Shown one piece after another: positions 11,571 to 22,710 of a stretch of DNA of 64,000 bases. The notes under the pieces were generated by a model. The model did no database searches. It worked only from the letters and a program-made list of their open reading frames with translations, and was not told the DNA's origin. The stretch covers positions 7,680,001 through 7,744,000 of the forward strand of contig OY759218.1 of NCBI GenBank assembly GCA_963662175.1. Direction: 5' to 3'. This DNA is from Aradus depressus (taxonomy: Eukaryota > Arthropoda > Insecta > Hemiptera > Aradidae). The position numbers and the translations under genes were made by a program. Position 1 is the first letter of the stretch. Each line of letters opens with the position of its first letter.

Positions 11571-12590
11571 ATAGTTGACTTATATAAGGGCTTCTAAATC
11601 CTCATACTAACTCTTGTGTGGACAGATTCATTACGTCAGTACTTTGAGTTGAGCCCCCTCTTTGATCCCCACCTTCCCTTTGGCCGATTTGGCTGAAAAT
11701 CAATAAGTATCGTCCTTATGGTGTTCTAGATGTGATACATTCATTCTATCGGGACTTATTGGGTTCCATATAGACAGACAGACATTTTTTGAAATCAGGG
11801 GTCAGAAAACATAAAATTCCGATGAAAACTCAACTTCGAATTTCTGAACGATTATATAACTTTCCCTACACTTCTTCTAGTTGTGACATGAATAAACAAT
11901 TTAAAAAATTAAATTTCTATGTTCTTCTCTACTTTTTGTACAGGTGCATCCTCTCAGACACACACCCGGCATCAGCCCCAGGCCACTCTTCGGGAAAAAA
12001 AGATAGGGAGACCGTCCTCGCATCTTTATATCCTCATTGTAGTGGTAGACAGAAAATTACTTATATTTTCCTCAAACGTTTCTTCTAAGTATAAGACTGC
12101 AAAACATATCAAAAGTCTTTGGTATATCACCGGCAATGTACATACCCAGCGCGAATTAATTAACTAAGTTTATGCTCCCTCTTATATTTGGTTAAAAATC
12201 AATAGGCGACTTACTGAAGGACTTGTGAATCCCCAAACTAAATAGGCTAGTCATAGATTAGTTAGGTACATCGGCAGTAATTAGGGTTTTACAGTTGAGC
12301 CCTCTCTTCTGATTCACTCCTTTTCCTTCGGCTACTCTTGTCGAAAATCTACAAGGGACGCTCTTATTAGGCCTGGATACACTTTGAATTTCATTACAGA
12401 GTTATTAGAGTTTTTAGGGAGTTCCCGATAGAATGCACGTATTGACACAATTTTGTTCGAGTGTCCAGAACCCAATAAGGACGACACCTTGGATCTTTAG
12501 CCAAATCGACCAAAGGGAAGGGGTGGAATAAGAAGTGGGCTTAACCCAAAAAGTCTAATAACTGCCGATGTAATGAATTACATTATAAAA
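11570..12590. repeat. Dispersed repeat family D, several fragments
   Basis: Family D pieces at 11575-11880 and, in both orientations, at 12130-12580. The intervening 11890-12130 (contains CACACCCGGCATCAGCCCCAG) is not obviously repeated and has no convincing gene. Confidence 0.5.
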
Positions 12591-12773
12591 GGTGCCTATT
12601 TAAAAATTATTATTATTATATTGTTTATTATATTTTAAAATTATCAATAATATAAACTAAATTTATAAATAATAAAGAAAAATTATTTAAACTTAAAATT
12701 CTTAACGTGTAAATATTCAAGTATATAGTATATATCCTAGTTTTCATTACCGAGACATAGACATTTAAAAAAT

Positions 12774-13246
12774 ACTATCGCCTTATGCCCATCCTTATTC
12801 TAAAAACTACATTCAATATTCACAATATAAACAAGAAAATATGCTGCCTACGAAATAATAGTTATCATGGGATTATTAAAAGATACATAGCAAATATACT
12901 AATCATATAAAACTAAAAACCTTATTAGAGAAATACATTTAAATAGAAAACAGAAAAACACTAAACGAATAAGAGAAACGCTACTATTACAATTTTCGAC
13001 TTCCTTTTTTTTCTTCAATTTGTGTTGCCTTATGCTCATCCTTTTTCTAAAAACTTCATTCAATGGTCACAATAATATTGTGAGTTTATATTATAAACAA
13101 GAAAATATGCTGCCTTCGAAATAATAGTTATCATGGGATTATTAAAAGATACATAGCAAATATACTAATCATATAAAACTAAAAACCTTATTAGAGAAAT
13201 ACATTTAAATAGAAAACAGAAAAACACTAAATGAATAAAAGAAAAG
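12774..13246. repeat. Direct duplication of about 200 bp
   Basis: 12774-12975 and 13027-13246 are near-identical (both contain ATAATAGTTATCATGGGATT and ATACATTTAAATAGAAAACA). The second copy has an extra stretch of about 20 bp near 13072-13090. The spacer is about 50 bp. Confidence 0.85.
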
Positions 13247-13589
13247 CTTTTTCTTTCTTTAATTTTCATTAAATCTTTGATTTACTGACAAATATTTGTG
13301 TAAAAAGCTAAAGCTAATTGTTTTAATTTTTCATAATTTTTTTTTATTTCTTTGTATTAAAACATTTTCAGTCTAGCCTGACACCAGGCGAAAAAAGGTA
13401 GGTAGATACATTACGAGAGAAAAAAACAAAAATGAATAACAAAAACATTGATCACTTTCGGAGTTATTGTGGGTTTCCCCTAGTGTACGAAACGTATGTC
13501 ATCGTTCAGAAATTCGATGTAGATTTTCCCCGAAAATTCATATTTTACGGATTCCAAAAATTAAAAAAAAAAATTAAAAAAATAAAAAT

Positions 13590-13860
13590 CGGCCAAATGG
13601 AATGGGGGGATTAGGGGAAGCTTATTAATTGACACAAAAATTTTTATATAAATTAAAAGCCCCTTAAAGACGACACCTATTAATTCTCAGCGAGGATCAA
13701 AGGAGAAGAACTAGACTCAAAAACTCAAACTGTCGATGTAATGAATGTATCGACACAAAATGTAGTATGAGGGTTAATGATTTTTAGCCCAAACAGTCGA
13801 TTCACTTTCAAAGTTTCTATAATTTACCTTCTATTGTTTCCAAATAATTGGGAAGGGGGC
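13590..13860. repeat. Dispersed repeat family D fragment
   Basis: Contains GATGTAATGAATGTATCGAC and the conserved TATTAATTCTCAGC-type segment. Non-coding. Confidence 0.5.
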
Positions 13861-15110
13861 CAGACATACGTGAAACATTCGTTGATAATAATAAATAGTA
13901 GATAGTAATAATAATGATTAATTCCGTCAAACCATAACATGGTAATAGGATACGTTACAAAAATAAAATGTTAGTTATATTTTTTTAATTATATTAAATT
14001 TAAGATAGGTTTTCGTACATTGTCTTCGATCTACAGAGACCCAAAAAACATTTGTACACAAGCAGTAAAATTTCGAAATGTGTCTTCATTAGTTTTTAGT
14101 TATTTATTACGTTCTCTCGAAAAGACGTAATGCTTCGGAAAAACATATAATTACTTATGTATCTCTGTAAATATTTGTTTGATATTTTTGTAATAAATAT
14201 TATAAAATCAATAAATAAATTATAAATATCACAATTTTTTTTATCAAGTAGTTTTTTAAAGATTAATTTCCAAAAAATATCAAATGTTTTCAGGCGAAAC
14301 TATCCTTTATAGACTGGAGAAGGTTTTCGCTTTTCGCTAAGTGAGCGCTATCTATGGCTTTTGTCAGAAAACTTTATTCTTGGGAAATAAATTTCATTGA
14401 GAATAATCATAGCCATAAATGCTGAAGAAGTACTTCTAAACAGCAAAGCGACTTCAAAGGATAAATGAAGTTACAAACAGAATCAAATGAATATTTATAA
14501 CTTAAATTAAAATTGACTTTGGACTTCCAAATCTAAAAGAAGATTAACCAGATTTTCGAGAGACATTTCCTTGGAAATTCCAGTGGTTCGATAGCTTCTT
14601 GTGGGAGTTATCGTATATTACTTACATTAAAATGTATTTTCAATATTTTACGGTCATTCCATAGTTCCGGACGGGACATTTTAAGACAGTTTTTGAGCTA
14701 TGTATGGCTGCTCACTCAAATATTTTAGCTGTGTTTAAGATGGAGCTGGCCGAGAAAAATCAGGTATTTTATGGCAATTATTACTTACATTCCTTCTATC
14801 GAGAGTTATCTTGTCCACAGACAGACATTTTTTTTTTTTTTTTTGGAATCAGGGGAAAACATGAAATTATGTATAATATTAATGTGCGATAAGTAGAAGT
14901 GCTGATAAGAGTGACGATAAAATAATAAGTAAATAACAAAATATACCTTAAAATGAACGGGCAAACATACGGGGTTCGCTAAGCTAAATAATAAAAACAT
15001 TTAAGCTTCAATTTATTACGAAACCTCACAGAAGAATAGCCGCACAGTCTCGAAGGATACGACACAACGACCGTTTTTTGGATTTTAATTTTGGATATTG
15101 GAACATTTTG
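13860..15110. other. No gene recognised
   Basis: AT-rich intergenic sequence; a short family D terminus with a T run lies at 14800-14880. The small ORFs lack motifs. Confidence 0.4.
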
Positions 15111-15417
15111 TCATTATATAGACCCGGGGCATTGCTAATGCTCCTAGATCAGTTAAACAAGTACAAACTAGATTTAGCTGCAAATCAGGAGGTTCGGTGG
15201 ACCGGCCAAGGCACTTTAGAAAAGAAGCACCATCTACTACAGCTGTCATGAGAGGCACCACCTGTTTGGCACAGGCTTCATCGTTGGAAAGAGATTCCGG
15301 CAACTGGTTATAGACTTCAAGGCAGTCAGCCCAAGAATTTGCGTAATTCGCATTAAAGGGAAGTTCAAAAACTACAGCCTGCTGAGTGTTCACGCGCCCA
15401 CGGAGATATCGGAGGAG

Positions 15418-16266
15418 GTGGATAAGGAACAATTCTACGACCTGCTCGAGAGGACCGTGGACCAATGCCCGAGATATGATGTTAAAATTATTGCAGGGGA
15501 AATGAACTCAAAGGTGGGTAGAGAAAGGTTTTACTCCCCAACCATAGGACAGCATAGCCTTCACGAATTCAGCAACGACAATGGACAGAGGCTTATTAAC
15601 TTTCCTGCCTCACGAGACCTCGTTATCGGAAGTACCTTATTTCCTCACAAAAACATTCATAAGGGTACATGGACATCGCTCGATGGTAGAATGGTAAACC
15701 AAATTGACCACATTCTGATCAGCTCCAGGAATAAGTCAAACTTACTGGACGTCAGATCCTACAGAGGAGCCAACGTGGACTCTGACCACTACTTAGCTGT
15801 TGCTCGCCTCAGAGAAAGGATCTATCTAATTAAGAACGAACGGGGAGAAAGAGTTAAAAGATATAACGTTTCTAAACTCATGGAAGAAGAATCGCACACA
15901 AGATATGTGGCGAACTTGGAAGAGAAATTACGAGCAGTGGAAATTCCAGATGGCTGCTGCCTGGACCAGAGATGGACCAAGTACTGTCAGGCCATTGGAC
16001 AGACTGCGGAGGAAACGCTAGGACCACAAGAGAGAGAGACCCGAGCCCCTTGGTTCGATGATGATTGTAAGACTATCACAGATGTCAAGAACGAAGCGTA
16101 TAGAGCCATGCTGCAGAGGCGTACGCGTAGAGCTAGAGAAGAGTATCGTCAGAGGAGAAGGGACGAGAAGCACCTCCATCGTAGAAAGAAGCGGCAATGG
16201 GAAAACCAGGAGCTGGAAGAACTCGAGAGGCTGAGAACGGTAGATGAAAATTCTACCAGAAGGTGA
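15418..16266 (+). pseudogene. LINE endonuclease domain (RTE-like)
   Basis: 282 codons from the C-terminal two-thirds of an exonuclease-endonuclease-phosphatase domain plus a charged linker. Visible motifs are IIAGEMNSKVG (the usual D of GDxN is E here), IDHILIS and the catalytic NVDSDHYLAVA. The last 100 residues are rich in R, E and K and look like the coiled linker before the reverse transcriptase. The start used is internal, because the true N-terminus lies upstream in other frames. The frame ends at a TGA created by a one-base shift; the alternative frame from about 16247 (FYQKVNKGRKPF) continues straight into the next ORF. It is a broken half of a single LINE protein. Confidence 0.85.
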
Positions 16267-17933
16267 ATAAAGGGAGAAAGCCGTTCAAGCCAAGATCGAG
16301 GGCTTGTAAGGACGAAAACGGGACTTTGCTGAACGAAAAGAATCAGGTCCTTCAAAGATGGAGGCGGCATTTTGACGAACTCCTTAACGGTGGTCAGAGA
16401 AGAGAAGCCATGGAGGATCTTGTGATTCCACGATCAGCAGAGGATGAGCTCGAGCCACCCGATGAGCTTGAAATAACCGAGGCCATGGAGAGGTTAAAGA
16501 ACAACAAGGCACCAGGATATGACGGTCTGTCTTCGGAGTTATTTAGGTATGGTGGAAGCGAGTTGAAGAAGATTATGATGGACCTTAGAATAGATATATG
16601 GACGGGAGAAGTCATGCCCAGAGCCTGGTACAAGACCGTGATTTGCTCCATACTAAAGAAAGGCAACCAGCTCGAATATGGCAATTATAGAGGAATTTCC
16701 CTGCTCCCATGCGCCTATAAAGTCCTGTCCAACATACTCTTCCAGAGACTGCTTCCCTATGCAGAACGGGCGCTAGGTCCTTACCAGTGTGGCTTTCGAC
16801 GGGGTAAATCGACCACGGATCAGATATTCTCCCTAAGACAGATCCTTGAGAAAGGTAAAGAGTACCAGATCCAGACCTGCCATCTCTTCATAGATTTTAA
16901 GGCTGCTTATGATAATGTCGACAGGCTGCAGCTGTTCAGGGCTATGGAAGATTTCAACATCCCGAGAAAGCTAATCCGTCTTTCAAAGCTGACGATGGCA
17001 AGCGTGCAATGTACGGTCCGGATCCAGGGAGAGTTCTCTGAGGAGTTTGAATCGAGTAAGGGAGTGAGGCAGGGTGATTCCTTAGCATGCTTACTCTTCA
17101 ATCTCGTCCTGGAGAAAGCAGTAAGGGAATCAGGCATACAGACGAACGGGACCATTTTCAACAGGACTGTACAGCTGCTAGCATATGCCGATGACATTGA
17201 CATCGTAGGAAGGTCATTTCGAGATGTCAAAGAGGCATTTCTGGCCTTGGAGGCACCGGCGAGGAGGTTGTGGCTTGTCATCAACGAAGCCAAGACCAAA
17301 TACTTGGTTTCAGAGCAGGAGGTCGAGCCACCGGAGCAAGTCACCATTGGCCCTTACTTCTTCGAGAAAGTGCAAGAGTTTGTATACCTCGGCTCTCAGG
17401 TAAACGTGAACAACGACATGTCAGCCGAGGTAAAGCGAAGAACAGTGGCAGCGAACAGGAGCTTCTTCGGCCTGAGGCATCATATAAGAAGTCGCCTCCT
17501 TTCAAGAAAAACAAAGTTCAGGCTTTATAAAACGTTGATCCGCCCCATCCTAACATACGGGTCCGAGGCTTGGACTATCTCCAAGTCAGATGAACAACAT
17601 CTTCTGGTCTTCGAAAGAAAGATCCTCCGCCGAATATATGGCCCAATACGCGATGGAGAAGACTGGAGACGACGCACGAACCAAGAAGTCTATTACCTCA
17701 CCCAGGAACCAGACGTTGTGAAGGTCATCAGGCTGGGAAGACTCAGGTGGGCCGGACATGTGGCAAGGATGGGCGAACATGAGATCCCGAGGAAGACGAT
17801 GTCGGACCGGCTTTACGGAACAAGACGCGTCGGGAGGCCGAAGCTGAGGTGGCAGGATGGTGTGGCGAATGATGCGATGAGCCTGCTTGGAGTCCGACAC
17901 TGGAGTGCAGCTGCACAAAACAAGGATAACTGA
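16263..17933 (+). CDS. LINE reverse transcriptase (RTE-like)
   Basis: 556 codons opening at a GTG codon in the frame that continues the endonuclease ORF after its shift. Reverse transcriptase motifs appear in order: NNKAPGYDGLSSELFRYGG (about residues 84-102), YRGISLL, GFRRGKSTTDQIFSLRQ, FIDFKAAYDNVD (about 215), VRQGDSLACLLFN (about 270), and the catalytic YADDIDIVG (about 310). The thumb follows, then the C-terminal LRWAGHVARM segment. It uses element RNA as template for target-primed insertion. The long uninterrupted frame suggests a fairly young copy, but it lacks the endonuclease in frame, so autonomous activity is unlikely. Clade assignment (RTE versus a relative) is by motif memory only. 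Confidence 0.85.
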   Translation: MNKGRKPFKPRSRACKDENGTLLNEKNQVLQRWRRHFDELLNGGQRREAMEDLVIPRSAEDELEPPDELEITEAMERLKNNKAPGYDGLSSELFRYGGSELKKIMMDLRIDIWTGEVMPRAWYKTVICSILKKGNQLEYGNYRGISLLPCAYKVLSNILFQRLLPYAERALGPYQCGFRRGKSTTDQIFSLRQILEKGKEYQIQTCHLFIDFKAAYDNVDRLQLFRAMEDFNIPRKLIRLSKLTMASVQCTVRIQGEFSEEFESSKGVRQGDSLACLLFNLVLEKAVRESGIQTNGTIFNRTVQLLAYADDIDIVGRSFRDVKEAFLALEAPARRLWLVINEAKTKYLVSEQEVEPPEQVTIGPYFFEKVQEFVYLGSQVNVNNDMSAEVKRRTVAANRSFFGLRHHIRSRLLSRKTKFRLYKTLIRPILTYGSEAWTISKSDEQHLLVFERKILRRIYGPIRDGEDWRRRTNQEVYYLTQEPDVVKVIRLGRLRWAGHVARMGEHEIPRKTMSDRLYGTRRVGRPKLRWQDGVANDAMSLLGVRHWSAAAQNKDN

Positions 17934-17999
17934 GCCTTGACTCATTAGTGGGTTGTCGAGCCATTGTGAATGAAGCTTCAACTAAAGTGTTTATATCCA

Positions 18000-19330
18000 A
18001 AACTCTCTATTCGGAACGTTGTTCAAAAATAATAAATAACCTTGATATAAAAGTCGTTTTTCTTATATAATAACATTATTTCATACTTAACTGTAATTTT
18101 TATTTTCTTCGTAGCGTTCCCCCACAGATATCCTACTATAAAGTCTGTCGAAATTACTTTTTGTTTAATATTTTTCATTACTAATATCATTATTTTATTT
18201 TTTTGTTATTTATTCATTTATTTTATTTCCATTGGTTTATTTATTTATTTTTTATTTATATATTGTGGTGTAAAAAATACACACATAAGTATTAAAGTAT
18301 TCCGAAATTTACTGTTATTTTTTTTATAAAAACAGCTAAAAACTAAAAGTTTTCGTAAAAATAGCAGTTAGAACATTATCAAATAAATGAGTGAATATAA
18401 ATATACAAAGACTGGACCATTCGCTTTTATTTAAAAACGAATGGTGAACAACCAATGAATGGAGACAAATGTCGGCGATCAGCAGTTTTAATAGACAGTG
18501 ACAGTCTAAGGAGAGTTGTGTTAGCGTTAAGACTGAGTGAGGGAGTGGTAGACTTAACACAGTGGAAGTACCTACATGCGCCAAAGACAAATTATTAATA
18601 AATACATAATTATTAATATATACCCAACATAAAAATTTTAAAGAGTGGCCACAGAAAAAAGACTGATGTTTTAGAAAATAAGTTTGTAAGAATTTTTGTA
18701 AATAATTTAATTTTTAATTTTCAAAGTTATTACTTTTTTTTATAATGTAGCTTAAGTTTAAATAAACCCAATTTTTGTTCTCTTCAAGTACGAACCTTGA
18801 AAATACCTTTGGATTAGAATGAAAACATTTTTGAAAATGGCATCTCAGATTATGTATATGTATATATTTTAGAAGAAATCAAAATGAAATAATTATTATT
18901 TGAATTTTTTTTTAAATACGCGCACTTGCTTCAAAATTGCACGTCATGAACTGTCGATATTTTTATTAGGGCCCTTTTCGGAAACGACTGTAGAAATCAA
19001 AATTTAGTAGAAGACCAGCAACAATTTCAACCTGAAGTGTGATAATTTTATTTGTTTTTATTATTTCCATTATTTTTATTTTATTATTAATTAATCATTT
19101 TATTTACTTTAAATTACATGCTTTCAATGATCCCAATATTTATTTTTTTCTTGCAATTTTTTTTTTTTTTTTTTTAATTCGTACAATTTGTCCTGTGAAT
19201 GGGACATAATAGTGACATCCTGAATTATGGTCGTGATAAGACGACACTTTTGGAAGAATTATACAAAATATTTATTAATATTATTATTTTACAGTCATTT
19301 AATTTCTATTATAGTTATTACTAACCACAT
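18000..19330. other. AT-rich stretch without genes
   Basis: TTTATT-rich low-complexity sequence and A/T homopolymers (for example at 19150-19177). The 84-codon - strand frame at 18336-18590 has no recognisable motif. No gene seen. Confidence 0.45.
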
Positions 19331-19404
19331 ATGTGTCCGACTCTAAAATTTAATAACTGTATATATATATATTGTTTGCACTCTGCAAACTAACCTAGTT
19401 CATA

Positions 19405-19450
19405 ACTAGACCTGACGATGGTGTGAAGCCGAAACCGGTAGTTGTATTTT
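19405..19450 (+). ncRNA. Hammerhead-like motif A
   Basis: CTGACGA (19412-19418), U plus a 3-bp stem GGT/GCC with a GTGAA loop, GAAA (19431-19434), and the palindrome ACCGGT (19434-19439) followed by A. This is the order of a hammerhead core (CUGANGA, helix II, GAAA, helix III, UH). The very short palindromic helix III is typical of the dimer-acting ribozymes known from Penelope-like elements. Cleavage is inferred, not shown. Confidence 0.6.
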
Positions 19451-19505
19451 TATAAATATCTTTAGTGGAATAGACAACATTTCAAAAAATAAGCTTGTTT
19501 TATTT

Positions 19506-19509
<4 letters not shown>

Positions 19510-19564
<55 letters not shown>
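19510..19564. repeat. (TA)n microsatellite
   Basis: About 27 uninterrupted TA units directly downstream of the hammerhead-bearing remnant; it ends in ATAATACAT. Confidence 0.95.
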
Positions 19565-19568
<4 letters not shown>

Positions 19569-19702
19569 CATAAAGTATCTTCATGATTACATTACTTTTA
19601 TCACATAACCTGGTTTAGCAGAAATGAAAAATATTATTATAAACATCCTCGAATTTCCAGTCCGGGGATTTCGGAAGTGAAAATGTTGGGATTTTGAAAT
19701 CT

Positions 19703-19950
19703 CAAATACAGATGTGATTTTCACTAATTATCTAGCTGCAAAATGTTTTTTATTTCTTTTTTTGTTATGGCTACTACTATTTGACAATTTCACCCCCTTC
19801 AAAGGTAATATTTTGTTTTATATCATTTGTAATTACCTCCACCTCCCTCCGCCCTAGACATGGACATGGCTAGTTTGCATGTCCAGCTTTCGGAAGTAAA
19901 GTCCCGGATTTAACACATTGTCCCGGATCCGATGCAAAGGACTCAGGCAT
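19703..19950. repeat. Dispersed repeat shared with 9855-10070
   Basis: Same landmark order as the copy at 9855 (ATACAGATGTGATTTTCACT, then GTCCAGCTTTCGG, then CACATTGTCCC). Non-coding. Confidence 0.7.
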
Positions 19951-20049
19951 TCTTATGACCTATTTTACTATGATATGATTTAACGGAAATAGATATTATT
20001 ATTAATAATTGCTCAGAAGGTAGTTTAAACATTAAAAAAAAAAAAAAAA

Positions 20050-20125
20050 AAGAGCCTTCTCAAGGCGTAGTGGCTTAGACAGGTGCAATTTGACGTATAG
20101 TTCCCGGATCGATTCCAGCAGATGC
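20050..20125 (+). repeat. Possible tRNA-derived SINE head
   Basis: GGCTTAGACAGG resembles a box A, and about 35 bases on GGATCGATTCC differs by one base from box B (GGTTCRANNCC). An A run of about 18 precedes it at 20033-20050. A weak call from two short motifs; no second copy was found in the window. Confidence 0.25.
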
Positions 20126-20649
20126 TGGTTATTCTTTTAAAATTAAAGTTGAATTTTAGGAAAAAGTACTGTTGCAAAAGAGTCGATTTTCTGTCCGAAT
20201 TGGGAGTATATAAGGAGCTTTTTTTCCCACAAACACTAACTTCGTCATTCCTTACAAACTTAATGAAAACCAACCCCTGAAGAGTATAATTCCAGAAATA
20301 TAGGACAATATTTACTTGAATTTTCTATTCAGGGATGGAACAGAGGATGGATTCCAACAGAGCATGAAGGGAAATGAATAAAGAAAGTAAATTGTATTTG
20401 GTATTTAAGTAAGTATGTGAGGGATATAGGGCAGTTTGAGGAGCCTCAAGGAAGATATTGTATTTCAATATGGCTTTGAAGGTCTCAGTTCAGAAATGGA
20501 CCATTCTTCGCCCATTTGAGGGGACCATATCAGTGTTTAGTAGAAAGTGTAAACTTTTTTGGTGCACTAATGAACCAAAGCCAAATTCCTTTCATGAGCG
20601 GTGTTTCAGTGTTGATTAGTTCATTGCAGAACTGAATAGAATTACTATA

Positions 20650-20890
20650 AAAATCAACTTATGCACTCACCCGGTTACGAAAACTACCGGGTTATGTATT
20701 CAAAGAAATGAAAGACGTCTTTCCACTGTTTTGTTTCCGACCAGAACCGGCTTTCAAAGCAACTGCGACATCATCAGTGGCACATCTCCCGTATAGTAGA
20801 CACCATACTAATCGGGTAAAGTGCCATTGATGGTGATGCAGTTGCGCTGAAAGCCTTTTCTGGAGATAAATAAAACAGTGAGAAGACAAC
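20650..20890 (-). ncRNA. Hammerhead-like motif K in a foldback
   Basis: On the - strand CTGATGA (20777 to 20771), a 15-base spacer and GAAA (20755 to 20752) are followed by GCCGGTT. An inverted partner on the + strand around 20820-20862 (ATTGATGG, then CTGAAAGCC) is degraded. Core letters match, but the spacer pairs poorly, so this is a decayed member of the set. Confidence 0.4.
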
Positions 20891-21164
20891 CATATGTAAT
20901 GTTGAATTTTCACCGGAATTTCATTTATCCGACCCCTTGAATCCAAATATTAAAAAAACATTTCTTGTTTTTGTGTGTGTGTGAGCGCGATAACTCCCAA
21001 TAGAATGAATGTACCGACACGAAATTATATATGTATATCCGGAACTCCATTAGGACGACATTTACCTATTTCCCATAAAGTTGGCCGAAAGGAAGGGGGG
21101 ATAAGAGAAGGGGGCTTAAGCAGAATCAATGCTGGCTAAAAATCAATAATTGACTTACAATTAG

Positions 21165-22254
21165 ATAGGGATTTCTGAATCCTCATATTAAATGTTGTGT
21201 TTATACATGGATTACATTGACAGTTATCAGGGTTTTTGAGTTAACTCATTGTACGCATCATCACAACATTTAATATGAGGATTCAGAAATCCCTATCTCT
21301 TCAGAGACTTCTGAATCCTCATATTAAATGTTGTGTTTATACATGGATTACATTGACAGTTATCAGGGTTTTTGTGTTAACTCATTGCACGCATCATCAC
21401 AACATTTAATATGAGGATTCAGAAATCCCTATCTCTTCAGGGATTTCTGAATCCTCATATTAAATGTTGTGTTTATACATGGATTACATTGACAGTTATC
21501 AGGGTTTTTGAGTTAACTCATTGTACGCATCATCACAACATTTAATATGAGGATTCAGAAATCCCTATCTCTTCAGAGACTTCTGAATCCTCATATTAAA
21601 TGTTGTGTTTATACATGGATTACATTGACAGTTATCAGGGTTTTTGTGTTAACTCATTGCACGCATCATCACAACATTTAATATGAGGATTCAGAAATCC
21701 CTATCTCTTCAGGGATTTCTGAATCCTCATATTAAATGTTGTGTTGATACATGCGTTACATTGACAGTTATCAGGGTTTTTGTGTTAACTCATTGCACGC
21801 ATCATCACAACATTTAATATGAGGATTCAGAAATCCCTATCTCTTCAGGGACTTCTGAATCCTCATATTAAATGTTGTGTTTATACATGGATTACATTGA
21901 CAGTTATCAGGGTTTTTGAGTTAACTCATTGTACGCATCATCACAACATTTAATATGAGGATTCAGAAATCCCTATCTCTTCAGGGATTTCTGAATCCTC
22001 ATATTAAATGTTGTGTTTATACATGCATTACATTGACAGTTATTAGGGTTTTTGAGTTAACTCATTGCACGCATCATCACAACATTTAATATGAGGATTC
22101 AGAAATCCCTATCTCTTCAGGGATTTCTGAATCCTCATATTAAATGTTGTGTTGATACATGCATTACATTGACAGTTATTAGGGTTTTTGAGTTAACTCA
22201 TTGCACGCATCATCACAACATTTAATATGAGGATTCAGAAATCCCTATCTCAGT
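21165..22254. repeat. Eight 136-bp palindromic tandem units
   Basis: The word CTGAATCC recurs at 21175, 21311, 21447, 21583, 21719, 21855, 21991 and 22127: exactly 136 bp each time, with no indel. Each unit begins TTCTGAATCCTCATATTAAA and ends with its reverse complement (TTTAATATGAGGATTCAGAA), giving arms of about 30 bp around a core of about 75 bp. The units differ by a few substitutions (GGATT/GGACT/AGACT at the junctions; ATGGATTAC/ATGCATTAC/ATGCGTTAC inside). The unit is derived from family D. Non-coding. Confidence 0.95.
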
Positions 22255-22339
22255 CAATTATTGTTTTTTAGTCAAAATCGTTCATTAATTCGAGCTGGGG
22301 AAGTACTTTACTTATATTTTTTAGCGACCTCTATAAGTA

Positions 22340-22710
22340 TGCGGCTTTTGCGCTCACCCGGTTCAAGAGACCAAACTGCGACTACATTCCCATCAAACAT
22401 GCTCTCCGCAACACAATATTTGTTAGACCGGTCGCGCGATAGCGATAATCATGGTCACCGGTACACAATATTTGTGTTTCCGCTCTCGCGATAATGCCTC
22501 AACACTTTTCCAAATTTCATTCTGCAGAAAAAATCCTTCTTGTAAAAATGTCGTTAACCAGAATGATCGGACGACAGAAAGAGGCGAAAACGGGGAACAT
22601 AATTTTATTTTAACTCTCTTGACTTCGTCATTTTTGGACGACAATAGATTACGTAACGTGATATCTTTCATTTGAGCCATATAATGTTTGTCTACGCTCA
22701 TTAGAATCTG
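22340..22710. other. Less AT-rich segment with ORFs on both strands, unassigned
   Basis: Open frames of 77 codons (+, 22261-22494) and 92 codons (-, 22423-22701) overlap. Two imperfect repeats (AACACAATATTTGTTAGACCGG and TACACAATATTTGTGTTTCC) lie 65 bp apart. It could hold an exon of the - strand secreted-protein gene at 23829-23907, but I see no diagnostic motif and do not call one. Confidence 0.25.

Larger units (their letters stand above)
15115..17990 (+). mobile_element. RTE-like non-LTR retrotransposon, frameshifted
   Basis: A LINE about 2.9 kb long containing an apurinic-type endonuclease followed by a reverse transcriptase. The N-terminal part of the endonuclease (15115-15417) is readable only across frameshifts: pieces like LDQLNKYKLDLAANQEVRW, and then SVHAPTEI just before the clean frame. 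The rest is in two frames joined by a one-base shift near 16245-16250. There is no RNase H domain, and a LRWAGHVARM motif ends the protein, as in RTE-clade elements. The 5' end appears truncated. The composition is less AT-rich than the surroundings. The copy is defective as it stands. Confidence 0.85.

Noticed and set aside
17586..17981. 131-codon minus-strand frame, and similar long frames opposite gag and pol
   Set aside because: They are antisense shadows of the LINE reverse transcriptase and the GC-rich Gypsy genes; no family motif on that strand.
21165..22254. CRISPR-like array
   Set aside because: Regular repeats, but there are no unique spacers: the whole 136-bp unit repeats, and the organism is eukaryotic.
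22423..22701. Second exon of the minus-strand secreted-peptide gene
   Set aside because: A TTTCTGCAG acceptor-like site and an open frame exist, but there is no conserved motif or phase evidence to link them.
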